A DNA stretch of 50,547 nucleotides from an uncultured Bacteroidales bacterium (lineage in GTDB: Bacteria > Bacteroidota > Bacteroidia > Bacteroidales > Bacteroidaceae): NCBI GenBank assembly GCA_902799355.1, contig CADCAG010000035.1, forward strand, positions 1 through 50,547. Direction: 5' to 3'. A program made the position numbers and the translations under genes. Position 1 is the stretch's first letter. The number at the start of each line of letters is the position of its first letter. The notes under the pieces are model-generated. The model did no database searches, had not been told where the DNA came from, and saw only the letters and a list, made by a program, of their open reading frames with translations. Shown in pieces: positions 39,462 to 46,868 of the stretch.

Positions 39462-40472
39462 ATGGTAGAAATAATGAATGATGTTAGTTACTCCAACGTG
39501 AGAGAAATGGTAAAACATTGTCTATGTGAAGTACAGTCAAAGACCGCAAACATAGGTGTCTCTGGAATCCCGTCCGGTTTTGAGAGCCTAGATGAACTCA
39601 CAGACGGTTTTAAGAAAGGGAAGGTGTACATCGTTGGTGGAAGACCGTGCATGGGAAAAGAAGAATTTGTATTGTCAATGATAAGAAATATCGTAGTTGA
39701 TAGTAAAGTTCCAGCTTTATTGTTTTCTACAAATAATATGGGGCAAGACTATATGCAAAGACTATTGTCTATCCATTGCGATATTTCAACATCGCTCTTA
39801 CAACAAGGAACTCTTAAATACAATGAGTGGGAAATAATTGATAAGGGAATTGGGACTTTGATTGATGCTCCATTGTTTATACACAATTGCTTAGATTTGC
39901 CGCTGAACGAACTGATAGAAACTGTACGTAACTGTATCAGAGATAAAGTGGTGAAAATTATTTTCATTGACTGCCTGCAAATGATAGATTTTGCAAAGGG
40001 AGAGAAAGGTATATCAGAAAGGATAGCTGAGGTGATGCATTCGTTGAAAAAAATGGCTTGCCTATTTGAAGTTCCAATAGTAGTGGGATCAATGTTAAGC
40101 AGAGGCGTTGAGTATAGAGACGGTATAGAAGGAAAACAGCCTCAATTTATGGATTTGGCAAATTCCTGTTATATTGAGGAGCTTGCAGATGTAGTGATTA
40201 TGGTGCATCGTCCTGAGTATTATCGGATGTACGAAGATGAGCGGGGGCGGAATCTGCATGGGGTAATGGAAATCTATGTGAAGAAGAATAATCTCAATCC
40301 TTTGGGTAGTATCCTCTTGGACTATCATGAGGATACAGGAATTGTAACTTCAAGAAAAAGTGCTAATGCATCAGCTTCAAAGCCTGTAAGACTAAAGGAT
40401 TTTAATACGGACAACAACGCTGTCAAAAACTTGATACAGACATTCGAACTTGAAGAAGAATTACCATTTTAA
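39462..40472 (+). CDS. DnaB C-terminal-domain-like protein with altered Walker A
   Basis: A 336-aa protein that follows the RecA-fold C-terminal domain of replicative helicase DnaB: PSGFESLDELTDGFKKG, Walker A as GRPCMGKEEF (residues 60-69), IIFIDCLQMI (Walker B region; DnaB IDYLQLM), SRGVEYRDGIEGKQPQFMDL (DnaB NRxxExRxxKRPxxSDL) and EELADVVIMVHRPEYY. The DnaB N-terminal domain is missing. The Walker A Thr/Ser after Gly-Lys is Glu67, which should impair nucleotide binding. Adjacent MNT-HEPN and ADP-ribosylglycohydrolase genes place it in the island. It could be a regulatory decoy or a mobile-element protein. It is followed by a small gene 16 bases on. Confidence 0.75.
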   Translation: MVEIMNDVSYSNVREMVKHCLCEVQSKTANIGVSGIPSGFESLDELTDGFKKGKVYIVGGRPCMGKEEFVLSMIRNIVVDSKVPALLFSTNNMGQDYMQRLLSIHCDISTSLLQQGTLKYNEWEIIDKGIGTLIDAPLFIHNCLDLPLNELIETVRNCIRDKVVKIIFIDCLQMIDFAKGEKGISERIAEVMHSLKKMACLFEVPIVVGSMLSRGVEYRDGIEGKQPQFMDLANSCYIEELADVVIMVHRPEYYRMYEDERGRNLHGVMEIYVKKNNLNPLGSILLDYHEDTGIVTSRKSANASASKPVRLKDFNTDNNAVKNLIQTFELEEELPF

Positions 40473-40488
40473 CTAAAATAAAGAAAAT

Positions 40489-40932
40489 ATGGCAGATTTC
40501 GAGTACATTTATCAACAGGTAAAGTTGGCCCATCATAAAGGATGGAACGATGTGGAGTTAAGAAAATGCGTGGATATGCTCATAGGGCTGACACATGAAG
40601 AATTGTTCTCGCTTTACACCAGTAAATGGCTGAAGGGTGACAAGGTGATGAGGGAGGAGGTGTTCAAGTGCATGTATGCTGATAAGATTGGCAAGCGCGA
40701 GGAACGTATCAAGAACTTGTCAACGGATGAGCTTATCGAAGAGTTTAAGGACAAAACGAGTGGTAACGTATCCTTGATAAGGAATGAGATGAAGTACCGT
40801 TACAAGGAGAATATTGGCGATGACAGAATAAAAATCACTATAGCATTTAAGGAATCGTCTGTAGGCGACCAGGCATGGATAGAACACCAAGAAAGGAAGG
40901 AAATGTATGTAACTAATAAGATTAAAAAGTGA
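40489..40932 (+). CDS. Small protein of unknown function downstream of the DnaB-like gene
   Basis: A 147-aa, highly charged, helical protein (FEYIYQQVKLAHHKGWNDVE, LTHEELFSLYTSKW, LSTDELIEEFKDK), not recognised. It starts 16 bases after the DnaB-like stop with GAAAAT before the ATG, so it is very probably co-transcribed. No membrane segment or signal peptide. Confidence 0.65.
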   Translation: MADFEYIYQQVKLAHHKGWNDVELRKCVDMLIGLTHEELFSLYTSKWLKGDKVMREEVFKCMYADKIGKREERIKNLSTDELIEEFKDKTSGNVSLIRNEMKYRYKENIGDDRIKITIAFKESSVGDQAWIEHQERKEMYVTNKIKK

Positions 40933-41049
40933 AAATCTTGATGTATAGTATAAAAAATCTAAAATTTAGATGATATTATATTATGACGTGGCATATAATA
41001 GGAATACTGGTATTTGTTGTGATATACAACATCTTTGAGAATAATTTCG

Positions 41050-41057
41050 TATATTTG
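41050..41057 (+). promoter_or_regulatory. -7 box of the ADP-ribosylglycohydrolase gene
   Basis: TATATTTG followed by CAG, 17 bases before the ATG at 41075. Confidence 0.55.
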
Positions 41058-41074
41058 CAGAAAAATGTAAGACT

Positions 41075-41869
41075 ATGGGAAAAGTAAAGATGTTGGGAGC
41101 ACTGGTGGGTGATATCATTGGCTCCATGTATGAGTTTCTGAACACGAAGAGAACGGATTTTGAATTGTTTCCGGAAGGCAGTCGCTTTACGGATGACTCT
41201 GTGATGACACTGGCAGTGGCGAAGTGGCTATTGGAGGACGAGGCGCATACCATTCATTATTTAATATATTGTATGCAAGAACTTGGCGACCACTATCCAA
41301 ATGCCGGTTATGGAGGAAGATTCATGGAATGGCTTTTTGAAGAGAATCCTCAGCCTTATAACAGTTGGGGGAACGGTGCTGGCATGAGAGTGAGTCCTGT
41401 AGGACTGTATGCTAAGACTCTCGATGAAGCATTGGCTCTTGCAGCATTAACAGCGTGTGTTAGCCATAATCATCCTGAGGGTGTTAAGGGGGCACAGGCA
41501 ATAGCGGCGAGCGTTTTCCTTTGCAAACAAGGGAAATCGAAGCAGGAAATCAAAGAGTATGTGGAGCAGACATTTGGTTATAACCTGCATCGTACCATCG
41601 CAGAAATCCGTCCCAATTACTATTTTGACGTCTCTTGTCAAGGGAGTGTGCCAGAAGCTATCATCGCCTTCTTGGAGGGCAATTCCTTTGAAGAGGTCAT
41701 CCGCCTGGCAATATCTATTGGTGGCGACTCTGACACCATCGGTGCTATGGCTGGTGCCATCGCTGCATGCAGGTATCCTATTCCTGAAGAGATCGCAGAG
41801 CGATGCGATAGTCTTTTGACAGAGGACTTACGAGATATTAAGGATAGGTTTTGTGAGTTGATTAGTTAA
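41075..41869 (+). CDS. ADP-ribosylglycohydrolase family protein (DraG-like)
   Basis: A 264-aa protein with the family's two metal-binding signatures: FTDDSVMT (Thr39-Asp40-Asp41) and GGDSDTIGAMAGAIA (Asp218, Asp220, Thr221). GAGMRVSPVGL lies between them. These enzymes remove ADP-ribose from proteins or other targets, using two magnesium ions. Length is normal. MLGALVGDIIGS at codon 6 is an alternative start. It ends 84 bases before the start of the FtsZ paralogue on the same strand, but that gene has its own promoter. No ADP-ribosyltransferase gene is seen nearby. Confidence 0.9.
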   Translation: MGKVKMLGALVGDIIGSMYEFLNTKRTDFELFPEGSRFTDDSVMTLAVAKWLLEDEAHTIHYLIYCMQELGDHYPNAGYGGRFMEWLFEENPQPYNSWGNGAGMRVSPVGLYAKTLDEALALAALTACVSHNHPEGVKGAQAIAASVFLCKQGKSKQEIKEYVEQTFGYNLHRTIAEIRPNYYFDVSCQGSVPEAIIAFLEGNSFEEVIRLAISIGGDSDTIGAMAGAIAACRYPIPEEIAERCDSLLTEDLRDIKDRFCELIS

Positions 41870-41903
41870 TGGATTGCACTCACTCCGCAAGCCTTGCGAG
41901 GAT

Positions 41904-41934
41904 TTGGAGAAGTGGAAAAAGTTTGGTACTTTTG
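41904..41934 (+). promoter_or_regulatory. Promoter of the FtsZ-paralogue gene
   Basis: TTG at 41904-41906, a 20-base spacer and TACTTTTG at 41927-41934 match the Bacteroidetes consensus; the ATG follows at 41953. Confidence 0.6.
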
Positions 41935-41952
41935 CAGAAAAATAGTGAGCGT

Positions 41953-43218
41953 ATGGAAGAAGTGATGCAAATGATAGATTTTGTGGCTCCCATCGAGGAT
42001 AAGATGCAGGGCATCATCAAAGTGGTGGGTGTTGGTGGTGGCGGGTGTAACGCCGTACGCAACATGTACCTGGACAAGGTGGGGGGCGTGACGTATGCGG
42101 TGATGAATACGGACAGTCAGTCGCTGTCGCGCTCGCCAGTGCCCTACAAGATACAGCTGGGTGCCGGACTGGGTGCCGGCGGCAATCCTGAACAGGGAAA
42201 GCGCGAGTGCAAGGAGAGCTTTGAGGATATCAGGAGGCTGCTGAGCGACGGCACGAAGATGGTGTTCGTGACGGCAGGCATGGGTGGCGGCACGGGAACG
42301 GGCGCTGCTCCACTGGTGGCAGGCATCGCCAAGGAGATGGGACTGCTGACAGTGGGCGTGGTGACGATACCGTTCTACTTTGAGAAGAAAAAGAAGATCA
42401 TCAAGGCACTGAAGGGTGTGGACGAGATGCGTAAGAACGTGGATGCGCTACTGATAGTGAACAACGAGAGACTGTGCGACATCTATGCGGACTCGGAGCT
42501 GTCTGTGAAGGAGGCGTTCAAGCGGGCTGACAATATCCTGATGGATGCGGTGAAGGGTATCTCTGAACTGATTACACTGCCCAGCGATGGGGGTATCAAG
42601 AGTGACTTCAAAGATGTAGAAACAACGATGAAGAACGGTGGTGGTGCCATCATGGCGATGGGTAGGGCCAGTGGTGAGCATCGTGTGGAGAAGGCCATCC
42701 TGAATGCGCTGGACTCGCCATTGCTCTATGGCAACGACATTGGCAAGGCAAAGCGCATCTTGTTTAACATCTACTCGAGCGAAGAGCATTCTATCTTTGT
42801 GCGTGAGCTGCAGGAGATAGATGAGTTCTTTGACCAGCTGGACCCAAACATCGACGTCATCTGGGGTACGGCAACGGACGACTCGCTGGGTGAGGATGCG
42901 AAGGTGACGATACTGGCAACAGGATTGGAGGACGACTTGCGCAGCGAGGTGCAGAAGGATGCGCACAGCAACGAGGACGACTTCTATGAGGACTTGATCC
43001 CCAAACTGTATAAGCCAGCGAAGAAGGAACCATCAACCATGAAGGAGGTGTTGGCGAAAGAGCAGGTGCTGCCTTTCGAGGTTGAGAAGGCACCAGAGCC
43101 AGAACCTGCGCCTATCCCTGTACCCGAACCTATAGTGGAGGAAGAACCACAAGAGCCAACCATCATCGATAAATGGAAGAGTTGGCTGAGCAGGTTGGCA
43201 AAGAATGTGGCAGAATGA
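41953..43218 (+). CDS. FtsZ paralogue (tubulin/FtsZ family GTPase)
   Basis: A 421-aa tubulin-family GTPase: IKVVGVGGGGCNAV (about 22-35), LGAGLGAGGNPEQGK, the tubulin signature GGGTGTG at 111-117 within AGMGGGTGTGAAPLVAGIAK, and the catalytic T7 loop as GIKSDFKDV (214-222). FtsZ has GLINxDFxDV there, so Asn is replaced by Lys216, while the two Asp (218, 221) remain. The C-terminal tail is a Pro/Glu-rich linker (about 360-400) ending in an amphipathic helix (IIDKWKSWLSRLAKNVAE), not the usual FtsZ tail that binds FtsA. No ftsA, ftsQ or mur genes are adjacent, so this is not the dcw-cluster FtsZ. The frame is open to 41869, but the ATG at 41953 sits behind the promoter. Coupled by ATGA to the next gene. 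Confidence 0.88.
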   Translation: MEEVMQMIDFVAPIEDKMQGIIKVVGVGGGGCNAVRNMYLDKVGGVTYAVMNTDSQSLSRSPVPYKIQLGAGLGAGGNPEQGKRECKESFEDIRRLLSDGTKMVFVTAGMGGGTGTGAAPLVAGIAKEMGLLTVGVVTIPFYFEKKKKIIKALKGVDEMRKNVDALLIVNNERLCDIYADSELSVKEAFKRADNILMDAVKGISELITLPSDGGIKSDFKDVETTMKNGGGAIMAMGRASGEHRVEKAILNALDSPLLYGNDIGKAKRILFNIYSSEEHSIFVRELQEIDEFFDQLDPNIDVIWGTATDDSLGEDAKVTILATGLEDDLRSEVQKDAHSNEDDFYEDLIPKLYKPAKKEPSTMKEVLAKEQVLPFEVEKAPEPEPAPIPVPEPIVEEEPQEPTIIDKWKSWLSRLAKNVAE

Positions 43219-43802
43219 TGGAGGTGGTGCAGCATAGTCCGGAAGAAATGGCTGAACAGGTCAGGCTACTGGCTGAACAGCTGAAGATGGCAGGTCGGAA
43301 AGACTTGCTGTTAAGGGCTATTGGTGCCCCTCTGCTGGAGGAACTGCGCATAGAGGCTGCCAGAACGAAGCTGAGCAGATTGCAGATAACGAAGGACTAC
43401 CGCTTCTTCCTGGTGGACTATGACAATAAAGAGGTGGAGTTGCAACCAGTACACAAGGCTGTGTACTTGTTGTTCCTGGCACACCCTGAGGGCATTGAGT
43501 TCAAGAGGCTAGGGGAGTACCGCGAGGAACTGACGAGATGCTACATGGCAACGGCAAAACTGCTGGACAAGGAGAAAATCATGGAAGGTGTAGACCACTT
43601 GGTGAATCCGCTGGACAATGCCATCAATGAGAAGTGTTCGCGTATCAAGAAGGTGTTCCTAGACATGATGGATGAATATGCTGCCAATTACTACATCATC
43701 AGTGGTCATACGCAGAAACGCTTCGCAGGCTCCTGTCGCATCTGGTATGAGCGCCTGAAGGTGATTACCCTGCCCAGGGAGTTGGTAATCAATGAAACGT
43801 GA
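43215..43802 (+). CDS. HPEG-domain protein coupled to the FtsZ paralogue (unknown family)
   Basis: A 195-aa soluble protein: helical N-terminus (residues 1-52), then the domain shared with the 37108-38538 protein: LSRLQITKDYRFFLVDYDN (53-71), VHKAVYLLFLAHPEGIEFK (79-97, HPEG at 90-93), YREEL, VNPLDNAINEKCSRIKKVF (130-148) and ITLPRELV at the end. Its start ATG overlaps the FtsZ-paralogue stop (ATGA at 43215-43218), strongly suggesting stoichiometric expression; the frame is open to 43173. No known motif for catalysis. A role as partner or regulator of the tubulin-like protein is inferred from coupling only. Confidence 0.75.
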   Translation: MMEVVQHSPEEMAEQVRLLAEQLKMAGRKDLLLRAIGAPLLEELRIEAARTKLSRLQITKDYRFFLVDYDNKEVELQPVHKAVYLLFLAHPEGIEFKRLGEYREELTRCYMATAKLLDKEKIMEGVDHLVNPLDNAINEKCSRIKKVFLDMMDEYAANYYIISGHTQKRFAGSCRIWYERLKVITLPRELVINET

Positions 43803-43948
43803 CATCAGTATCAATGACACATGGAAGAAGGATGATGGAAGAAGGCTGAGGTAAGATGGATGAGGGGGGAGGCGGCCCTGAAGGGTTAATTTCACACAAT
43901 TTCCCATAATTTCTGTCCTTAAATATTCTGTAACTGCTCAAAAAGTTG

Positions 43949-43956
43949 TACCTTTG
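43949..43956 (+). promoter_or_regulatory. -7 box of lptD, five bases before the start codon
   Basis: TACCTTTG followed by CAGCC and then GTG at 43962. The same five-base spacing occurs before fic. Confidence 0.6.
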
Positions 43957-43961
43957 CAGCC

Positions 43962-46838
43962 GTGAGAAGAAAAACGCTCATATTTCTGCTGCTTTTCGTC
44001 ATCGTTTTTGTGGTGGCGGAAGTACCTCGGTTGCGCTTTCCCCAAGGCGCTACAGGGGTAGATAGCGTTGTGATTGGCGACATTGTGGTTGACAATGTTG
44101 ACAGCAGCGCCATCAAAAGCGTTGTGGCCGATAGCATGGCTGTCGAGAGCAATATTCCCGATACGGCCTCGATGGACTCGCTGCAGCTACTGATATGGAA
44201 GCGCAACAAGGCGGTCGACGACTCGCTGGCTGCCGACTCCGCCAACCGCAAGCGCAAGAATGGTATTGACGCCCCAGTGACCTATACTGCCAACGACTCC
44301 ATGACGTATGAGGGAGAGACGGGTATTGCCCATCTCTATGGTAAGTCGCACGTGAAGTATCAGGATATGGACTTGGAGAGTGACCAGATATTCATGTCGC
44401 TGGACTCCAGTTTAGTACATGCCACGGGTTCGCTGGACACGACGGGACAGAAATTCGGTACCCCTGTGTTCAAGATGGGCTCCGACACGTACGAGACGGA
44501 CACCATGGCCTTTAACTTCAAGACGAAGAAGGGTCTCATCAGCAATGCCTATACAGAGCAGCAGGACGGTTTCATGACCTCTGAACTGTCAAAGCGTGAC
44601 GGCAAGGGCGATATGCACCTCTACCACGGACGTTACACGACGTGTGACCAGCCGCATCCGGACTTCTACTTCGCCATGTCGCGTGCGAAGGTGCGGCCAG
44701 GCAAGAATGTGGTGTTTGGCCCGACGTATCTGGTGGTGTGTGATGTGCCGCTGCCTTTCGCCATTCCCTATGGCTTCTTCCCGTTCACGAAGAGCTACTC
44801 GTCAGGTTTCATCATGCCGACATACGGTGACGAGACGTCGCGAGGCTTCTATCTGCGTGATGGTGGCTACTACTTTGCTATCAGTGACAAGATGGACTTG
44901 AAGCTGATAGGTGAGATATATACCAAGGGCTCGTGGGGCTTGACGGCGACATCGAACTACCGCCGCCGCTATCGTTACAACGGTTCCTTGCTGGTAAGCT
45001 ATCAGAACTCGGTATCGGGCGACAAGAACATGCCTGACTACACGAAGACGACGAGCTTCAGGGTGGCATGGCAGCACTCGCAGGATGCCAAGGCCAATCC
45101 TTACAGGTCGCTGCGTGCCAGCGTGAACTTTGCGACGAGCAGTTATGAGCGCAACAACCTGACGTCGATGTACAATCCACAGTCGCTGACGCAGTCGACG
45201 CGTACCAGCTCTGTGTCGCTGGGTACGAAATTCTCCAGTCTGGGAATGAGTCTGACAAGTACGTTCAACCTCAACCAAAACATGCGTGACTCTATCATCG
45301 AGCTGACCATGCCCGACCTGAACATCTCGGTGGCCAACTTCTATCCGTTCAAGCGTAAGAATGGAGTAGGCGAGGAGCGCTGGTATGAGAAGATCTCGGT
45401 GCGATATACGGGACAATTCAAGAACGAGATCAAGACGAAGGAAGACAAGCTGATGCATTCGAGCTTCACGAAGGACTGGCGTAACGGTATGCAGCATACC
45501 ATCCCCATCACCGCTAACTTCACCCTGTTTAACTTCCTGAATGTGTCGCCCACGTTCAACTTCACCGACCGTATGTACACACAGAAGTACAAACGTTCGT
45601 GGGATGAGAAAGCCCAGAAGGAGGTCGTGGACACGATACAGGGCTTCCATAATGTCTATAACTGGACGATGTCGCTGGGACTGTCGACGAAGCTGTACGG
45701 TTTCTTCATTCCTAATCGCAAGCTGTTTGGTGAGAAGATAGACCGCATCCGTCACGTCTTCACACCTACCGTGTCATTCAACTATGCGCCCGACTTCAGC
45801 GCCTCGCGCTATGGCTTCTGGGACACCTATCAGAAGACCGATGCCAAGGGTAACGTGTCGATGGTAGAGTATAACATGTACCAGGGAACGGTCTTTGGTG
45901 GTCCTGGCAAGGGTAAGACGGGAAGTGTGTCGATGGATATTGCGAATAATATCGAGATGAAGATCAAGAGCGACGACGACTCGACAGGCTTTAAGAAGAT
46001 TAGCCTTATTGACGAGCTGGGAGCCTCGATGTCGTATAACTTCGCTGCCGAGGTGCGTCCATGGAGTGACCTGAACACCCGTCTGCGTCTGAAGCTGTCG
46101 AAGAGCTATACCTTTAATCTGAACGCGACGTTCGCCACCTATGCCTATGAGGCAGACTCTGTGGGTGCCCGTCCCTATATCGGCAACCGTACGGAGTATA
46201 GCTATGGACGTTTCGGTCGTTTCCAGGGTATGTCGCAGAACCTGTCGTACACGCTCAACGACAAGAAGGTGGCCAACTTCTTCAAGTGGCTGCGTGGCGA
46301 GAAGGTAGAGAAGAAGGACAAAGACAAGAAAGATAAGAATAACGAAGACGAAGAGTTGGATAACGACCTGAATACCAACATCGATAAGGACTTAGAGGCA
46401 GGTAAGCATGGCGCTAAAAAGGAGAATGCTGGCATGGCCGAGACCGATGAGGATGGCTATATGAAGTTCTCGATGCCATGGTCTATCAGCTTCGGCTATG
46501 GTATTACCATGCGTGAGAATACCGCAGGCAAATTCGACTACGACCGCATGCGCTATCCGTATAAGTTCACGCAGAACCTGAACTTCAGTGGTAACATCCG
46601 CTTGGCAGACGGCTGGAACATCTCGTTCTCCAGTGGTTACGACTTTGATGCTAAGAAACTGTCGTTGACTACCGCTTCACTGTCGCGTGACCTGCACTGC
46701 TTCAATATGTCGTGCCAAGTGGTGCTGACACCGTATACCAGCTATAACTTCTCATTCCGTTGTAATGCAGCTACGCTGACCGATGCGCTGAAGTATGACA
46801 AGCGCTCCAGCTATTCCAATGCGGTACAATGGTATTGA
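43962..46838 (+). CDS. lptD: LPS-assembly outer membrane protein LptD
   Basis: A 958-aa outer membrane protein that inserts lipopolysaccharide into the outer leaflet. It has an N-terminal hydrophobic signal (KTLIFLLLFVIVFVVAE) and an OstA/LptA-like beta-jellyroll (about 100-230: GETGIAHLYGKSHVKYQDMD, ESDQIFMSLDSS). A long beta-barrel follows with the conserved VPLPFAIPYGFFPF and SGFIMPTYGDE segments. The barrel carries a lysine/aspartate-rich low-complexity insert (about 778-826). The start is GTG, immediately behind the -7 box. Length fits Bacteroidetes LptD (about 880-960). It is monocistronic, convergent with the antiporter gene. Confidence 0.85.
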   Translation: MRRKTLIFLLLFVIVFVVAEVPRLRFPQGATGVDSVVIGDIVVDNVDSSAIKSVVADSMAVESNIPDTASMDSLQLLIWKRNKAVDDSLAADSANRKRKNGIDAPVTYTANDSMTYEGETGIAHLYGKSHVKYQDMDLESDQIFMSLDSSLVHATGSLDTTGQKFGTPVFKMGSDTYETDTMAFNFKTKKGLISNAYTEQQDGFMTSELSKRDGKGDMHLYHGRYTTCDQPHPDFYFAMSRAKVRPGKNVVFGPTYLVVCDVPLPFAIPYGFFPFTKSYSSGFIMPTYGDETSRGFYLRDGGYYFAISDKMDLKLIGEIYTKGSWGLTATSNYRRRYRYNGSLLVSYQNSVSGDKNMPDYTKTTSFRVAWQHSQDAKANPYRSLRASVNFATSSYERNNLTSMYNPQSLTQSTRTSSVSLGTKFSSLGMSLTSTFNLNQNMRDSIIELTMPDLNISVANFYPFKRKNGVGEERWYEKISVRYTGQFKNEIKTKEDKLMHSSFTKDWRNGMQHTIPITANFTLFNFLNVSPTFNFTDRMYTQKYKRSWDEKAQKEVVDTIQGFHNVYNWTMSLGLSTKLYGFFIPNRKLFGEKIDRIRHVFTPTVSFNYAPDFSASRYGFWDTYQKTDAKGNVSMVEYNMYQGTVFGGPGKGKTGSVSMDIANNIEMKIKSDDDSTGFKKISLIDELGASMSYNFAAEVRPWSDLNTRLRLKLSKSYTFNLNATFATYAYEADSVGARPYIGNRTEYSYGRFGRFQGMSQNLSYTLNDKKVANFFKWLRGEKVEKKDKDKKDKNNEDEELDNDLNTNIDKDLEAGKHGAKKENAGMAETDEDGYMKFSMPWSISFGYGITMRENTAGKFDYDRMRYPYKFTQNLNFSGNIRLADGWNISFSSGYDFDAKKLSLTTASLSRDLHCFNMSCQVVLTPYTSYNFSFRCNAATLTDALKYDKRSSYSNAVQWY

Positions 46839-46868
46839 TGAGCTTTTGGCTATTAGCTTTTGGCTTGG

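Noticed and set aside
41953-43218. The main cell-division FtsZ
   Set aside because: No ftsA, ftsQ, mur or mra neighbours, an altered T7 loop and a different C-terminal tail argue for a paralogue; the main gene should lie elsewhere in the genome.
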